A DNA stretch of 64,000 bases, taken from contig UCHV01000007.1 in assembly GCA_900472395.1 (NCBI GenBank), forward strand, positions 310,001 to 374,000, in the 5' to 3' direction. The notes beneath the pieces were generated by a model, which ran no database searches, was not told the DNA's origin, and saw nothing but the letters and a program-made list of their open reading frames with translations. A program made the position numbers and the translations under genes. Of this stretch, positions 18,052 through 28,786 are shown piece by piece (the first letter of the stretch is position 1; each line of letters begins with the position of its first letter). The DNA is from Hyphomicrobiales bacterium (GTDB lineage Bacteria; Pseudomonadota; Alphaproteobacteria; Rhizobiales; Rhizobiaceae).

Positions 18052-19335
18052 TCAAGATTGGTCGAGCGCCACCGTCAGATCGGCGATCAGGTCGTCCGGA
18101 TGTTCGATGCCGATCGAAAGCCGGATCGTGCTTTCCAGAACCCCGATCCTCTGGCGCACGTCGGCCGGCACGCCGGAATGCGTCATCGAGGCCGGATGGC
18201 TGGCGAGCGATTCCGTGCCGCCGAGGCTCACCGCCAGCTTGAAGATCGAAAGCGCGTTGAGGAAACGGAAGGACGCCGGCTGGCCGCCCTTGATATCGAA
18301 GGAAAAGGTCGATCCGGCACCACTGCATTGACGGGCAAACACTTGTCCCGTCGGCGAGTGCGGTTCGTGGTATGGCAGGTAATGGATGCTTTCGACGGCC
18401 GGATGGGTTTTGAGGAAATCCGCGACGGCCTTTGCATTGGCATTGGCCTTTTCCATGCGGATCGACAGGGTCTCCAGCGAGCGGCCCAGCATCCAGCAGG
18501 AATGCGGATCAAGCTGCGTGCCGATGGCGCCACGCAGCGCTTTCACAGGCTTCATCACTGTTTTCGAACCGAGCGCTGCACCGGCAATCAGGTCGGAATG
18601 GCCGCCGACATATTTGGTCAGCGAATAGACGGAAATATCCGCGCCATGTTCGATCGGCCGCTGAAACACCGGACCGAGCAGCGTGTTGTCGCATACCACG
18701 ATCGGGGTGTGGCCTTGGCTGGCGCCGATCTCGTCGGCCGTGCGCCGCATCAGGCTTATGTCCACAAGGCTGTTGGTGGGGTTGGCCGGTGTTTCGATCA
18801 GGATTACCGAAACGCGGCCTTTTGCCATCGCCGCCTTGGCGGCAGCGGTAACGGACGCTTCATCGACACCGTCGGAAAAACCGATGGCGGCCACATCGAG
18901 CTCGGCAAATTTTCTCGCCAGCAGTGTTTCTGTGCCGCCGTAAAGCGGCTGCGAATGCAGGATGCAATCACCCGGTTTCACGAAAGCGAGCAACGTGGTC
19001 GCAATGGCCGACATGCCCGACGAAAACAGCGCGCCGCTTTCGGTGCGCTCGTAAACCGCAAGCCTGTCCTCGACGATCTCGCTGTTGGGATGATTGAAGC
19101 GGGAATAAACCAGCCCGGCGGCGGTGCCTTCCGGCGGCTCCTTGCGGCCGGAAACGTAATCGAAAAAGTCACGGCCTTCTTCGGCCGATTTGAACACGAA
19201 GGTGGAGGTGAGGAAAACAGGCGGCTTGACCGCGCCCTCGGACAATTCGGGATCGTAACCGTAATTCAGCATCTGCGTTTCGGGGTGAAGCGCGTGGTTG
19301 CCGATATGGGTTTTGGAGGGGTGCATTTTGGTCAT
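18052..19335 (-). CDS. Cystathionine gamma-synthase/gamma-lyase family PLP enzyme
   Basis: The product is 427 aa, start ATG at 19335 with AGGAG about 8 nt upstream. It belongs to the Cys/Met-metabolism PLP enzymes (fold type I). Visible features are TYR-type substrate region [36 protein letters not shown], the cofactor-phosphate region [19 protein letters not shown]-like [15 protein letters not shown], and the PLP-binding Lys in [17 protein letters not shown]. The family includes cystathionine gamma-synthase, gamma-lyase, O-acetylhomoserine sulfhydrylase and methionine gamma-lyase, which cannot be told apart safely by eye. It is separated from the upstream opgC-type gene by a hairpin. Confidence 0.85.
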   Translation of the reverse strand: MTKMHPSKTHIGNHALHPETQMLNYGYDPELSEGAVKPPVFLTSTFVFKSAEEGRDFFDYVSGRKEPPEGTAAGLVYSRFNHPNSEIVEDRLAVYERTESGALFSSGMSAIATTLLAFVKPGDCILHSQPLYGGTETLLARKFAELDVAAIGFSDGVDEASVTAAAKAAMAKGRVSVILIETPANPTNSLVDISLMRRTADEIGASQGHTPIVVCDNTLLGPVFQRPIEHGADISVYSLTKYVGGHSDLIAGAALGSKTVMKPVKALRGAIGTQLDPHSCWMLGRSLETLSIRMEKANANAKAVADFLKTHPAVESIHYLPYHEPHSPTGQVFARQCSGAGSTFSFDIKGGQPASFRFLNALSIFKLAVSLGGTESLASHPASMTHSGVPADVRQRIGVLESTIRLSIGIEHPDDLIADLTVALDQS

Positions 19336-19421
19336 CGGCCTGCTCCTGACTTCGACATGAAGAGCAAGATAACATCCAATCCGCGCCCGCCAAGGGGTGA
19401 GAATGCGCAGGCCCGAAAGCA

Positions 19422-19453
19422 GAAAGGGCGATCCGTTTCCTGACCGCCCTTTC
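19422..19453 (-). terminator. Hairpin terminator after the OpgC-type gene
   Basis: GAAAGGGCG and CGCCCTTTC (19422-19430 and 19445-19453) pair perfectly over 9 bp. On the minus strand this comes 20 bases after the OpgC-type stop. The T-run is poor, so termination strength is uncertain. Confidence 0.5.
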
Positions 19454-19473
19454 GAATGTCTGTGTAGTCTTCT

Positions 19474-20757
19474 TTATGCCGTGCGCGGGCGCGTCAGCGG
19501 CACACTGCCCTTGCCGCTTGCCTTCACGCTGGCTGCGGCGGTGGCCGGCAGCTGACCATTCGGGCCGCGCGGTGCAGGCGCATTGTCTTCGGCGGTGCCG
19601 AAAAACTTGTCGCGTTCGCGCCACAGGGCGGGAATGGCAAGAAGTGCGATGCAGACGCCGGCGATTGCCGTCTTGGTAAACTGCGAAAGCTCCGGCGAAC
19701 GACCGTCGAAATAATAGACGGCGTAAACGATCGCCACGTGGAAAACGTAGACATGCAGCGAATGGCGGCCGAGCAGCTGCAGGAACCGGATCGAGAACAC
19801 CCAGATAAGTGCGTTGGCGATCTTGCGAACCCAAACGGCCGAGTGTTTCGGCCCTGCAATCAGCATCCAGGTCATCAGTGCAGCCGCGGCCATGAAGTTC
19901 AGGAGATAGACGATGCTGAAATCCGTGCGGATTTCCAGCGTCGCGAACTTCGCGGCAAGGTCGGCCGGCATGAAGCCGTTGGCGGTCATGATCCTGAGCG
20001 GCAGGAAGAACAGGCAGACCGCTGCTGCAGCCAGCGGAATGAACGTGTTTTCCGGCGAGAAGATCTTGCCCCACGGAATGCGGTTGAGCGAGGTCAGCGC
20101 GCCCAGAACCAGACCGGAATAGAACACGATCTGCCAGCCGAACAGGTTGAACGAGGTGCGCATGCCCTGGTCGTCCGGACGCATCAGGAAAGCGTTGATC
20201 GGGTCGGAGATCATCTTCTGCACGCCGATCTGGCCGGCCATCCATAGAAGCAGCGAGCCGATCATCACATAGGCCCACTTGCCGTCGATCACCAGCTTCA
20301 CGAGCATCGGCGCAAAAATCATGTAGATGATGTATTGCGGCAGGATATCCATGAAGGTCGGCTGGAAGAAGAAGGTCGCCACCGCAGCCAGACGCATCGG
20401 ATCCTGGAAGGTCGTGTAACCCAGCCAGTTATACCATATGTAATAGGCGCCAGGCAGAACCATCTGCGCGGCCAGCGCCACGAGCACGATGCCCATGGCA
20501 TATCGATAAAGCTCGAAGGCACGAGAATAGATCGCCGCGCGCCCGGCTTCATAGCCGTTCTTGGCCATCTTGCGCACGTAAACCATGCCGATCAGCAGGC
20601 CGGACAGGAACACGAAGCCCTGCGCGTCTTCGACGAAGAAGAGCTGGTTATGGTTGAGTTTGACCAGCCAGTAGCCGCCGGCAAAAACCAGGTGGTTGAT
20701 GAGCATGAAAACGAGGAAATACCCTCGGAAGCCATCAATAAGTTCGAAGCGTTTCAT
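19474..20757 (-). CDS. opgC: OpgC-type membrane acyltransferase (osmoregulated periplasmic glucan modification)
   Basis: The product is 427 aa. It begins with MKRFELIDGFRGYFLVFMLINHLVF, the Asp-Gly-x-Arg-Gly start typical of membrane acyltransferases, where the His in the first span is thought to be catalytic. About ten hydrophobic spans follow, with the OpgC-like segments FVFLSGLLIGMVYVRKM and LLGRHSLHVYVFHVAIVYAVYY near the C-terminus. The last 50 residues are polar and Pro/Ala-rich. OpgC family proteins add succinyl (or other acyl) groups to periplasmic or cyclic glucans in the inner membrane. It stands alone on the minus strand, and no glucan synthase lies in the window. Confidence 0.8.
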   Translation of the reverse strand: MKRFELIDGFRGYFLVFMLINHLVFAGGYWLVKLNHNQLFFVEDAQGFVFLSGLLIGMVYVRKMAKNGYEAGRAAIYSRAFELYRYAMGIVLVALAAQMVLPGAYYIWYNWLGYTTFQDPMRLAAVATFFFQPTFMDILPQYIIYMIFAPMLVKLVIDGKWAYVMIGSLLLWMAGQIGVQKMISDPINAFLMRPDDQGMRTSFNLFGWQIVFYSGLVLGALTSLNRIPWGKIFSPENTFIPLAAAAVCLFFLPLRIMTANGFMPADLAAKFATLEIRTDFSIVYLLNFMAAAALMTWMLIAGPKHSAVWVRKIANALIWVFSIRFLQLLGRHSLHVYVFHVAIVYAVYYFDGRSPELSQFTKTAIAGVCIALLAIPALWRERDKFFGTAEDNAPAPRGPNGQLPATAAASVKASGKGSVPLTRPRTA

Positions 20758-20942
20758 CGGTCGCGTTCTCCGTCTTTCAGGTGCCGAACGCGGGCGCGAT
20801 CGATTCCTTGCTGCCTCTGCGGGCCGGTGGAAGATACGCGCCTAAACGCGGCAAAAAGGTGTGCGGTTCCAAGGATAGGTCATTTTTGCAACCCACGCGT
20901 GATCAAGAAGCGATCAACCAAACGTGCGTGTTGGGATGGGAA

Positions 20943-23900
20943 CTATTCGGCCGCGGTGCGACGATGACTGGCGATCTGGGCAATATAGGCGCGCAGCGCT
21001 GCCGGTTTGACCGGTTTGTGCTGCAATCCCAGGCCGTATTTTTTTGTCTCGGCGCGAACCTCCTGGCTGCGGTCGGCGGTAATGATAAGGGCTGGAAGGT
21101 CGATTTCGAATCGAGCCCTTAAGCACAGAATTGCCGCAATCCCCGTTCCATCGTCAAGGTGATAATCGGCTATCACGAGATCGGGAACGGACGTGACGCC
21201 GACGCTGCCTAAATCCTCCGCCAGCGCTTCCGCTTCCGCCTTGGAACTGGCCTGGAGAACGGTGCATCCCCAGCCGGAAATCAGGATCGCCATGCCCGCC
21301 AGAATGCGCGGATCGTTATCGATGCAAAGCACGGTGACGCCGGATAGTGATTGCGGCGTGACCGATACCGGCAGGGCAGCAACGGGTCTTCCGGCCTCCG
21401 CTTTCGGCAGCTTGACGCGGAAGATCGTGCCGCGCCCGGGGACGGAAACGATTTCGACGGGATGGGAAAGAACGCGCGAAATGCGGTCGACGATGGAAAG
21501 CCCAAGGCCGAGCCCGCTTGCGGTGCGAGCACCTTCGTCGAGCCGCGTGAATTCTTCGAAGATCACCTCGAAACTCGCCTTGGGAATGCCGATGCCGCTA
21601 TCGGCCACCTCGATCACGACATCTTCGCCGCGCCGGCGCACACCCACCAGAACCTTGCCGGAAACGGTGTATTTGATGGCGTTGGAGACAAGGTTCTGCA
21701 CCAGACGCCGCAGCAGGTTGGCATCGGAGCGGGCACTGAGCGAACTCGGCATCACCCGGAATTCAAGGTTTTTTTCTCGCGCCATGGGGGCGAAATCGGT
21801 TTCGATCCGATGCAGAAGTTCTCCGAGCCCCACCGGCCCGATCTGCGGTTTCATCGCGCCGGTATCGAGCCGCGAAATATCGAGAACGGCGCCGAGAATG
21901 GCCTCGACCGATTCCAGCGCTGAATCGATGTTACTTACCAGTTCGCTGTTTTCCGATTGGCCCAGCCGACCGACCAGTGCCGAGGAATAAAGCCGTGCGG
22001 CATTGAGCGGCTGCAGGATATCGTGCCCGGCGGCGGCAAAAAAACGGGTCTTGCCCAGATTGGCGTCATCGGCGGCAGCACGTGCGGCCGCCAGTTCCCC
22101 GTTTACCTGCGTCAGTTCGGCGGTGCGCTGGCTGACGCGCAGTTCCAGGGTTTCGTTTGCCTCCTGAAGCGCGCGCGCGGCTGTCACGCGATCGGTGATA
22201 TCGGTGAAGGTGGCAACGAACCCGTTGTCCGGCATGGCATTGGAGCGCACCTCGATAATCCGCTTTCGTCTGCCAAGCGAAAGGGAGAAGGGAATATCGA
22301 GTGTCTTGAAGCGCGCAACCAGTGCCGTCTTGCCCGCCGCATCGAGGTCGCCTCGCGCCACAAGAATGGAGACGAGGTCGGAGAGCGGATAACCGACCTG
22401 ACCTACATCTTCCGGCAGGTCGAGCAGGGTGCGGAACCGGCGGTTCCACACCGTCAGCCGGCCGAGATTATCGAACACGGCTATGCCCTGATCCATCTTG
22501 GAAAGCGCGGTTTGCAACATATCCTGATTGTGCTGCAGTGCTTCGCTGGCCTGATCGAGCAGCCAGGCGGTATCCTGCCCGGCATCCTCCGCCTTCTGCT
22601 GCACGAGGGAGAGGACAAGACGCGCGGAAGCCGAACCGATGGCGCTGCCGAGCAGCTGTTCTGAAAAATGGATGACCGCCATGTCGGCAGCATCGGTATC
22701 GGAAAGCTTGCGGCCGGTGGTGCGCTCGTGGCTGGCAAAGGAACGGCGCATGCGCTCCTCGCCGAGATAGCGGCCGATGGTGGTTTTCAACGTGCCAACG
22801 GTAACGGCGGTCTTCCAGCCGCGGCTGACGAGTTGCGAACGTGGCTGGCGGCGCACGAACACGCCGGCCTGCACCCGCTCCAGCGGTCGTGGATTGCGCG
22901 ACAGCGAACCCAGCACGAAGGCGCTCAGATTGAGAAGCAGGCTGAGGGTGACGGCATTGACGAGAGGATCGGCGCGCGGGCCGGAAAAAAGCCCGGTCCC
23001 GGGAAGCAGGAAATCCAGCACGGCTGCTGCCACATGTGCATTGTCCGGGCCGCCAAGGCTCGGCACGAAAAGAAGGTATCCCCATGCGAAAAACCCGGCC
23101 AGCATGCCGGCGATGGCGCCACGGGCATTGGCCCGATGCCACCAGAGGCCCCCCAACACGGCCGGGGCCATCTGGGCGATGGCCGCAAAGGAGAGAAGGC
23201 CTATCGAAGCAAGGCCCGACTGGCCATCGGACATGCGGTAATAGGCGTAACCGAACATCAGCACGGCAAAGATCGCCATTCGCCGGATGCGCAGGAGCAT
23301 GGGTGCAAAATCGGCGCGCTGGTCGTCCGATCCGATCAGCCGGCGGCGCAGAAATACCGGCATGACGATATCGTTCGACACCATGATCGACAGCGCCACG
23401 GATTCGACGATCACCATGGCGGTGGCCGCGGAAAAACCGCCGATGAAGACGATCAGCGAAACGGCCGGCAATTGCTGGGTGAGCGGCAGAAGCAGAAGGT
23501 AAAGATCGGAATCCACGCCGCCGCCGAGCAGGATCACCCCGGCGGCCGCGACCGGCAGCACGAAGAGGTTGATGGCGATCAGGTAAAGCGGCAACAGCCA
23601 GCCCGCCATGCGTAATTCCCGCATCGTGCGGTTTTCGACCACGGTGACATGAAACTGGCGGGGCAGGAGAATGATCGCGAAAACCGAGAGCACGATCAGA
23701 ACAAGCCAGCGGCTCGTCGGCGTCTCGTAAGCCATGGATGCCGCAACCATCGGGTGGTTGCCGGCCTTTGCCAGTAGGTCGGCCGGGCCATCGAACAGGA
23801 AAAACAGCACCGCCACGCCCGCCGTGCAGAAGGCGATCAGTTTCACCAGCGATTCCGCTCCGATCGCCAGGATCAGCCCGTCCTGATGTTCGGTCGCATC

Positions 23901-24455
23901 CGTGTGGCGGGTGCCGAACATCACCGCAAAACAGGCCATCATCAATGTGACGATCAGCGCCAGATCGATAAGGCCGGACGATGTGGCCTCTCCGCCGAAA
24001 CCGGAAGGATCGAGCATGGCGGCAACCGAGCTGGACACGGCACGAAGCTGAAGCGCGATATAAGGAATGACACCGACCAGGGAGATGACGGCGACGATCA
24101 GCGCCACCGTCTGGTTCTTGCCGTAACGGGCGGCAACGAAATCCGCCACGGATACCAGCCGCTCCGCCTTGGCGATTTCGATGATGCGGCGGATGATCGG
24201 CAGGCCGATGGTAAAGGCGATGATCGGGCCGATATAGATTCCGGCAAATTCCAGCCCGTGACCCGCCGCAAGCCCGATGCCGCCGAAATAGGTCCAGGAC
24301 GTGCAATAGACGGCAAGGCTCAACGCATAAACAAGCGGTCGCCCGTTGCGGCTGACGCCAACGCTCACACTGCGCCGGTCACCATAGGTCGCAACCGCGA
24401 ACAACAGCAGGATATAGGCGCATGCCGACAGGAAAATGGCCCAGCCTGGAAGCAT
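20943..24455 (-). CDS. Hybrid histidine kinase with N-terminal SLC5-type transporter domain, PAS and receiver domains
   Basis: The product is 1170 aa. Residues 1 to about 490 form a 13-span sodium/solute symporter (SLC5)-like module ([51 protein letters not shown]). After a linker comes a PAS domain (about 650-755; [18 protein letters not shown]), a coiled-coil stretch, and the kinase. Its H-box is [18 protein letters not shown] (His near residue 811), followed by the N-box [14 protein letters not shown]1 DSGIGIP and G2 [11 protein letters not shown]-terminal receiver (about 1050-1165) carries the phosphorylatable Asp in [12 protein letters not shown]. The layout matches the CbrA/NahK-like family, which couples nutrient sensing or uptake to phosphorelay. 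No separate response regulator gene is adjacent. Confidence 0.88.
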   Translation of the reverse strand: MLPGWAIFLSACAYILLLFAVATYGDRRSVSVGVSRNGRPLVYALSLAVYCTSWTYFGGIGLAAGHGLEFAGIYIGPIIAFTIGLPIIRRIIEIAKAERLVSVADFVAARYGKNQTVALIVAVISLVGVIPYIALQLRAVSSSVAAMLDPSGFGGEATSSGLIDLALIVTLMMACFAVMFGTRHTDATEHQDGLILAIGAESLVKLIAFCTAGVAVLFFLFDGPADLLAKAGNHPMVAASMAYETPTSRWLVLIVLSVFAIILLPRQFHVTVVENRTMRELRMAGWLLPLYLIAINLFVLPVAAAGVILLGGGVDSDLYLLLLPLTQQLPAVSLIVFIGGFSAATAMVIVESVALSIMVSNDIVMPVFLRRRLIGSDDQRADFAPMLLRIRRMAIFAVLMFGYAYYRMSDGQSGLASIGLLSFAAIAQMAPAVLGGLWWHRANARGAIAGMLAGFFAWGYLLFVPSLGGPDNAHVAAAVLDFLLPGTGLFSGPRADPLVNAVTLSLLLNLSAFVLGSLSRNPRPLERVQAGVFVRRQPRSQLVSRGWKTAVTVGTLKTTIGRYLGEERMRRSFASHERTTGRKLSDTDAADMAVIHFSEQLLGSAIGSASARLVLSLVQQKAEDAGQDTAWLLDQASEALQHNQDMLQTALSKMDQGIAVFDNLGRLTVWNRRFRTLLDLPEDVGQVGYPLSDLVSILVARGDLDAAGKTALVARFKTLDIPFSLSLGRRKRIIEVRSNAMPDNGFVATFTDITDRVTAARALQEANETLELRVSQRTAELTQVNGELAAARAAADDANLGKTRFFAAAGHDILQPLNAARLYSSALVGRLGQSENSELVSNIDSALESVEAILGAVLDISRLDTGAMKPQIGPVGLGELLHRIETDFAPMAREKNLEFRVMPSSLSARSDANLLRRLVQNLVSNAIKYTVSGKVLVGVRRRGEDVVIEVADSGIGIPKASFEVIFEEFTRLDEGARTASGLGLGLSIVDRISRVLSHPVEIVSVPGRGTIFRVKLPKAEAGRPVAALPVSVTPQSLSGVTVLCIDNDPRILAGMAILISGWGCTVLQASSKAEAEALAEDLGSVGVTSVPDLVIADYHLDDGTGIAAILCLRARFEIDLPALIITADRSQEVRAETKKYGLGLQHKPVKPAALRAYIAQIASHRRTAAE

Positions 24456-24650
24456 CTCTCCTCCGAAACCGGCACGGCCGGTCTTCCTCCGCGCGCAAGT
24501 CTAGGGGAAAAGCAGAGGCTTGAAAATCAGCGGCTTCTCGTCAAAAAGTTGAAGATGGCTTTCTGCCGATGGAATAGTCGGCCCCCATCTTTTCAGTATT
24601 TTAGAATGCGCTATGTTGGCATCGAGGTGGGACATACAGAGAGGGTAACC

Positions 24651-25079
24651 ATGTCTTTCGTCAGCGAATTCCGCTCCTTCATCGCCAAGGGCAACGTCAT
24701 CGATCTCGCGGTCGGTATCATTATCGGCGGTGCCTTCACCGGTATCGTCAACTCGCTCGTCAACGATGTCGTCATGCCGGTCGTCAGCGTCGTGGTTGGC
24801 GGCATCGATTTCTCCAACTACTTTTTCCCGCTGAATTCCGCCGTCACCGCGACGACGCTGGATGCCGCCAAGGAACAGGGCGCGGTTTTCGCCTACGGCA
24901 AGTTCCTGACCGTCATCATCAATTTCCTCATTCTCGCCTGGATCATCTTCCTGATGGTGAAGGGCGTGAACAGGCTGCGTGCCGCGGAAGAAAAGAAGCC
25001 GGTCGACGAGGCGCCCGCACCGCCGCCGGCCGATATCGCGCTTCTGTCGGAAATCCGCGATCTTCTGAAAACGCGCTGA
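24651..25079 (+). CDS. mscL: Large-conductance mechanosensitive channel MscL
   Basis: The product is 142 aa with the ATG at 24651. It has the cytoplasmic N-terminal helix ([21 protein letters not shown]), the pore-lining first span ([25 protein letters not shown]), a periplasmic loop with FSNYFF, the second span ([19 protein letters not shown]) and the C-terminal charged helix with [26 protein letters not shown]. The channel opens under membrane tension to release solutes during osmotic downshift. Length and motifs are normal for the family. It is single-gene, with a hairpin 30 bases downstream and a divergent hybrid kinase gene upstream. Confidence 0.95.
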   Translation: MSFVSEFRSFIAKGNVIDLAVGIIIGGAFTGIVNSLVNDVVMPVVSVVVGGIDFSNYFFPLNSAVTATTLDAAKEQGAVFAYGKFLTVIINFLILAWIIFLMVKGVNRLRAAEEKKPVDEAPAPPPADIALLSEIRDLLKTR

Positions 25080-25108
25080 TCGGCAACGCTTCAATTTTTT
25101 CAATCGAA

Positions 25109-25139
25109 AGCCGACGGATTCTCATGGGATTCGTCGGCT
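25109..25139 (+). terminator. Hairpin after mscL
   Basis: AGCCGACG and CGTCGGCT (25109-25116, 25132-25139) form a stem extended by a wobble pair. A six-T run lies just before, not after, the hairpin on the plus strand, so efficiency as a terminator is uncertain. Confidence 0.45.
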
Positions 25140-25181
25140 GAACTGCGTTATGAAATCTCCAAACGGGAGAAACCATTTCGC

Positions 25182-26348
25182 ATGTCAGTTCTTGAAAGCC
25201 TGAGCCACCGTGCCCTTTCCGCTCCGCCGAGCGGCATTATCGAAGTCGTCAACTACGCGCGTGGGCGCGAGGGCCTGATCCCGCTCTGGGCAGGCGAGGG
25301 CGATCTGCCAAGCCCGGATTTCATCAACAAGGCGGCAAGCGACGCTTTGATGGCCGGCGAAACCTTCTACACCTGGCAGCGCGGCATTCCGGAACTGCGC
25401 GAGGCACTGGCCGATTTCTACCGCCGTCATTTTCAGGTTTCGCTGCCGATCGACCATTTTTCCGTCACCAGCTCCGGCATGCACGCCATCACGCTCTGCG
25501 TTCAGGCCGTCTCGGCACCGGGCGATGAGGTGATCTATCTGACACCGACCTGGCCGAACATCGTATCCGCGGTCGGCATCGCCGGCGCGACGCCGGTTCC
25601 TCTGGAGCTCGACTTCGTGGATGGCGGGTTCAAGGTCGATGTCAACAAGCTGGAGGCGCTGATCACGCCGCGCACCAAGGCGCTGTTCGTCAACACCCCG
25701 TCCAATCCGACGGGTTGGACGGCAACGAAACAGGATCTGGCCGACATACTCTCGCTGGCGCGAAAGCACGATCTCTGGATCATTGCCGACGAAATCTATG
25801 CGCTTTATTATTATCCGGGTGGCCGCGCGCCTTCCTTTTTCGATGTGATGGAGGAAGGTGACCGGATCCTGTTCGCCAACTCCTTCTCAAAGAATTGGTC
25901 GATGACCGGCTGGCGAGTGGGCTGGATCGTCGGTCCCGCCGAAATCGGCAGTGTCATCGGCAATCTCATTCAGTATTCAAGCTCCGGCCTTGCGCAATTC
26001 ATGCAGCGCGGCGCGGTCGTGGCATTGAACCAGGGCGATGATTTCGTGCGTCAGAATATCGAACGCGCCACCCTCTCGCGCGACATTCTCTGCGACACGC
26101 TGATCTCCACCAACCGGGTGGAAACCCGTAAGCCCGATGGTGCGCTTTATGCCTTCCTCAAGGTGGATGGCATTACCGACAGCCGTGCCGCCGCCTTCGA
26201 TATCGTCGACAAGACGCTGGTGGGACTGGCGCCCGGCACGGCTTTCGGCCCCGGCGGTGCGCCTTTCCTGCGTGCATGTTTCCTGCGTGATCCAGGTCAG
26301 GTTCGCGAGGCCGCAAGTCGGTTGGCAGATTATATTCTCAAGCTCTAA
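25182..26348 (+). CDS. Class I/II PLP-dependent aminotransferase
   Basis: The product is 388 aa from the ATG at 25182. It belongs to the aspartate-aminotransferase superfamily, fold type I. Visible features are the N-terminal substrate loop (LIPLWAGEGDLPSP), the PLP-phosphate region SSGMHAITLCVQA, FVNTPSNPTGWTAT with the conserved Asn-Pro, ADEIYALYYYPGG with the Asp that pairs with the pyridine nitrogen, and the PLP Lys in ANSFSKNWSMTGWRVGW. The conserved C-terminal Arg is in FLRACFLRD. Substrate is not determinable by eye; relatives transaminate aromatic, aliphatic or aspartate-type amino acids. It appears monocistronic. Confidence 0.88.
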   Translation: MSVLESLSHRALSAPPSGIIEVVNYARGREGLIPLWAGEGDLPSPDFINKAASDALMAGETFYTWQRGIPELREALADFYRRHFQVSLPIDHFSVTSSGMHAITLCVQAVSAPGDEVIYLTPTWPNIVSAVGIAGATPVPLELDFVDGGFKVDVNKLEALITPRTKALFVNTPSNPTGWTATKQDLADILSLARKHDLWIIADEIYALYYYPGGRAPSFFDVMEEGDRILFANSFSKNWSMTGWRVGWIVGPAEIGSVIGNLIQYSSSGLAQFMQRGAVVALNQGDDFVRQNIERATLSRDILCDTLISTNRVETRKPDGALYAFLKVDGITDSRAAAFDIVDKTLVGLAPGTAFGPGGAPFLRACFLRDPGQVREAASRLADYILKL

Positions 26349-26363
26349 CCGCGACATCATAAT

Positions 26364-26388
26364 GCGATCAACGGTTTCCGTTGGTCGC
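26364..26388 (+). terminator. Hairpin downstream of the aminotransferase gene
   Basis: GCGATCAACGG and CCGTTGGTCGC (26364-26374, 26378-26388) pair with one G-T wobble around a 3-nt T loop. They begin 15 bases after the stop, and there is no strong T-run. Confidence 0.4.
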
Positions 26389-26444
26389 AGAAATGAAAAA
26401 CTGAGTTTTGCTCATTAAGCCTTGAAAAGCTCCCGCACTGCAAC

Positions 26445-27305
26445 ATGTACCATCGCTGGCCGCCTCGTTTCGCCGTTAACCATTCGTTGATGATGCGCAT
26501 TGAGGATCGGCAAAATCCTGCGCTACCAATGGCGCCGGCGAATGCGACTTTAAGTGTTGAACAGATGCGGGTGGATGACGTGACGGGATCGGGACGCCAG
26601 ATAGACGCAATTCGAGTGGCCGCAGAAGCGCAAAAGCCATTCCCTTTCAATATCGAGGACTATGGTACCGCTGCTGTTTTGCGCAGCGTGAGCCATTCCA
26701 GGCTGCATCTCGCCGCCAAACGCGCGGTCGATGTTTCCGTTGCCCTGATGGCCTTGATCGCGCTGGCTCCCTTGCTGCTGGCGGTTGCGGTCCTGATCAA
26801 ACTCGACAGTCCCGGCCCCGTGCTTTTCCGCCAGACCCGCTGGGGCAAGGATTGCCGCAAGATCCGCGTCTACAAGTTCCGCTCCATGCGTACCGACCTT
26901 GGCGACGCCACCGGCGTGGCGCAAACGGTCAGGAACGATCCGCGCATCACCAAGATCGGCGCGATCCTGCGCAAGACCAATATCGATGAATTGCCGCAGC
27001 TTCTGAACGTGCTGAAAGGCGACATGTCGCTGGTCGGTCCTCGTTGCCATGCGATCGGCATGCTCGCCGCCGGCATTCCTTATGAAGACCTGGTGCCCGA
27101 TTACCACCGCCGCCACATGATCAAGCCGGGCATTACAGGCCTTGCGCAAATGCGCGGCCTGCGCGGCCCGACGGATCGCCCCGGAAAGGCGCGCGCCCGC
27201 ATCGCCTGCGACCTGCATTACATCGACAACTTTTCCGTCTGGTTCGATATCCGCATCATGGTCGGAACGGTCCTTTCCGAACTGCGCGGCGGCAAGGGGT
27301 TTTAA
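26445..27305 (+). CDS. ExoY-like undecaprenyl-phosphate sugar transferase (exopolysaccharide initiation)
   Basis: The product is up to 286 aa. Bacterial sugar-transferase domain (about 80-286): one transmembrane segment ([19 protein letters not shown]) preceded by KRAVDVSVA, then the diagnostic [34 protein letters not shown] and [11 protein letters not shown]. Such enzymes transfer the first sugar phosphate from a UDP-sugar to undecaprenyl phosphate at the inner membrane. The N-terminal 75 residues are polar and variable. In-frame ATGs at 26445, 26490, 26529 and 26565 are all possible and none has a good ribosome site, so the start is uncertain. Export (Wza-like) and BY-kinase (Wzc-like) genes follow within 5 kb. 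Confidence 0.85.
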   Translation: MYHRWPPRFAVNHSLMMRIEDRQNPALPMAPANATLSVEQMRVDDVTGSGRQIDAIRVAAEAQKPFPFNIEDYGTAAVLRSVSHSRLHLAAKRAVDVSVALMALIALAPLLLAVAVLIKLDSPGPVLFRQTRWGKDCRKIRVYKFRSMRTDLGDATGVAQTVRNDPRITKIGAILRKTNIDELPQLLNVLKGDMSLVGPRCHAIGMLAAGIPYEDLVPDYHRRHMIKPGITGLAQMRGLRGPTDRPGKARARIACDLHYIDNFSVWFDIRIMVGTVLSELRGGKGF

Positions 27306-27320
27306 GGCCCCTATGAAATC

Positions 27321-28106
27321 CTAGAGAATGCTGGCCTTGCCGTCGATGATCTTCAACACGGCAAGGTGGCCGCTGTAATAGGCGCCGGTATCGATGCCGA
27401 TGCGGCCGGATGCAAATTGCGGCTTATCCACCGGCGTATGCCCGTGGATGACGATCTTCGGAAGCATCGGTCCCTTTGAAAGAAAGGGCTGGCGGATCCA
27501 CATCAGATCCTCTTCGCGCTGTTCCTCCATCGGCACTTCCGGGCGAAGGCCCGCATGCACGAACACGTAATCTCCGATTTCCAGAAGAACCGGCAGGCTT
27601 TCGAGAAGCGCGATATGATGGGCCGGCACGATCTCCTGCAGGATGGTGCGCATCGCCGCCGGGTCACCGCCGGATCGGCTCATCAGATGCTCTGCATCCA
27701 TGCCATAGGATAAGAGCGTCTGACGGCCGCCGAATTCCAGCCAGCGTTCGATCTGGCTCGGATCGCGCAGAAATTGCAGGAAGACATCGTCGTGATTGCC
27801 GCAGAGCGGCACGCGTCTGAGCGTCGTGTCGGCCGGACGCGCGAGATGTTCGAGCACCGATGCCGATCGCGGGCCACGATCGACGTAATCTCCAAGCAGG
27901 ATCGTCAGACCGCTCTTTTCGTACCGCCTGGCGTCTTCCCGGATCCGTCGCTCGGCATCCAGCAACTGGTCCATGCAGCCATGCACGTCTCCGATCGCAT
28001 AAAGCGGATAGGCCGGTCCGGGCTGGCCGAGCGTAAAGCGTCGGCGCGGCGGCGTAGCCTGTGTCGGCCCGCCCTGTCGGAGGAACCGTTGCAGGAGAGA
28101 TTTCAT
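27321..28106 (-). CDS. Serine/threonine-type metallophosphatase (calcineurin-like)
   Basis: The product is 261 aa. It has the phosphoesterase signature in order: GDVHG (about 39-43), GDYVDRG (about 71-77), GNHD (about 103-106), a later FVHAG, and GHTPV. These residues bind the two-metal centre of PPP-type protein phosphatases or Ap4A-type hydrolases. There is no signal peptide. It is convergent with the ExoY-like gene (15 bases between the stops) and divergent from the Wza-like gene, so it interrupts the exopolysaccharide set. A link to the Wzc-type kinase cannot be assumed, because this fold is specific for Ser/Thr or nucleotides rather than Tyr. Confidence 0.85.
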   Translation of the reverse strand: MKSLLQRFLRQGGPTQATPPRRRFTLGQPGPAYPLYAIGDVHGCMDQLLDAERRIREDARRYEKSGLTILLGDYVDRGPRSASVLEHLARPADTTLRRVPLCGNHDDVFLQFLRDPSQIERWLEFGGRQTLLSYGMDAEHLMSRSGGDPAAMRTILQEIVPAHHIALLESLPVLLEIGDYVFVHAGLRPEVPMEEQREEDLMWIRQPFLSKGPMLPKIVIHGHTPVDKPQFASGRIGIDTGAYYSGHLAVLKIIDGKASIL

Positions 28107-28786
28107 GCGGTCATGCTTTTCAAAAAATACGCCGACCGCGATCAGCGGTCGGGCGTGACTATAGCCCGTTCACCCGAAACGAGAATGAGGCTTTCGGTGG
28201 TCTCAGTCCACTTCGATCTCTCCATGATCCACTCAATAAGTCGCGACCCATCCAGCGATAAATGACGAAAAATCTCACCTGCAGAGACAGGCGGCACGTA
28301 TTTTCGGCGTGGCGAAGGGCGTGGGGCCCGGTTTTTCCACATTCGGGGTCTATGGACTTGAAGGCGTACAAAAAGCCTCGATGGCGCATGTGAAATTCAA
28401 CCTATGAGGGAATTTAGATGTCGCCTTCATAGTGTTGCCGCAGGGGTGCCATCATTACACCTTCTGCGCGTCATGATCTGACAACCGATAATATCCCGTG
28501 TCCTGATGGCTCGAAAGGAAAAAGATTCAATTTTAACAAAGTGACCGCTATATCGGGGCATCGTTGACTTTAAGCATCGGTTTACCATGTTCCCCTCAAT
28601 CCAATCCAAAAAACCTCAATGCAATCAATGGTGGTTAATGGCCGTTAATCGTCTGTGATACAGATGCAACACCCCAGTTGCCAGATGACTCGCAGGAGTA
28701 GCGTTTCGGACGTGTCCTGGTGGAACGTCCGGTTCTTTTTGACTATTGCATTGCAGCATATGTCTGCACGACTGAAGGAGATCCGA
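28107..28786. promoter_or_regulatory. 680-base divergent regulatory region upstream of the polysaccharide export gene
   Basis: No convincing ORF lies in this stretch. It is less GC-rich than its surroundings around 28380-28630. A near-palindrome, TTAATGGCCGTTAA, sits at 28635-28648 about 140 bases before the export gene start. The region is long enough for several regulator sites or a long leader, but I cannot name any with confidence. Confidence 0.4.

Noticed and set aside
16330..19443. 1037-codon plus-strand frame across the helicase and PLP-enzyme genes
   Set aside because: It spans two real minus-strand genes and the gap between them and has no recognisable motif.
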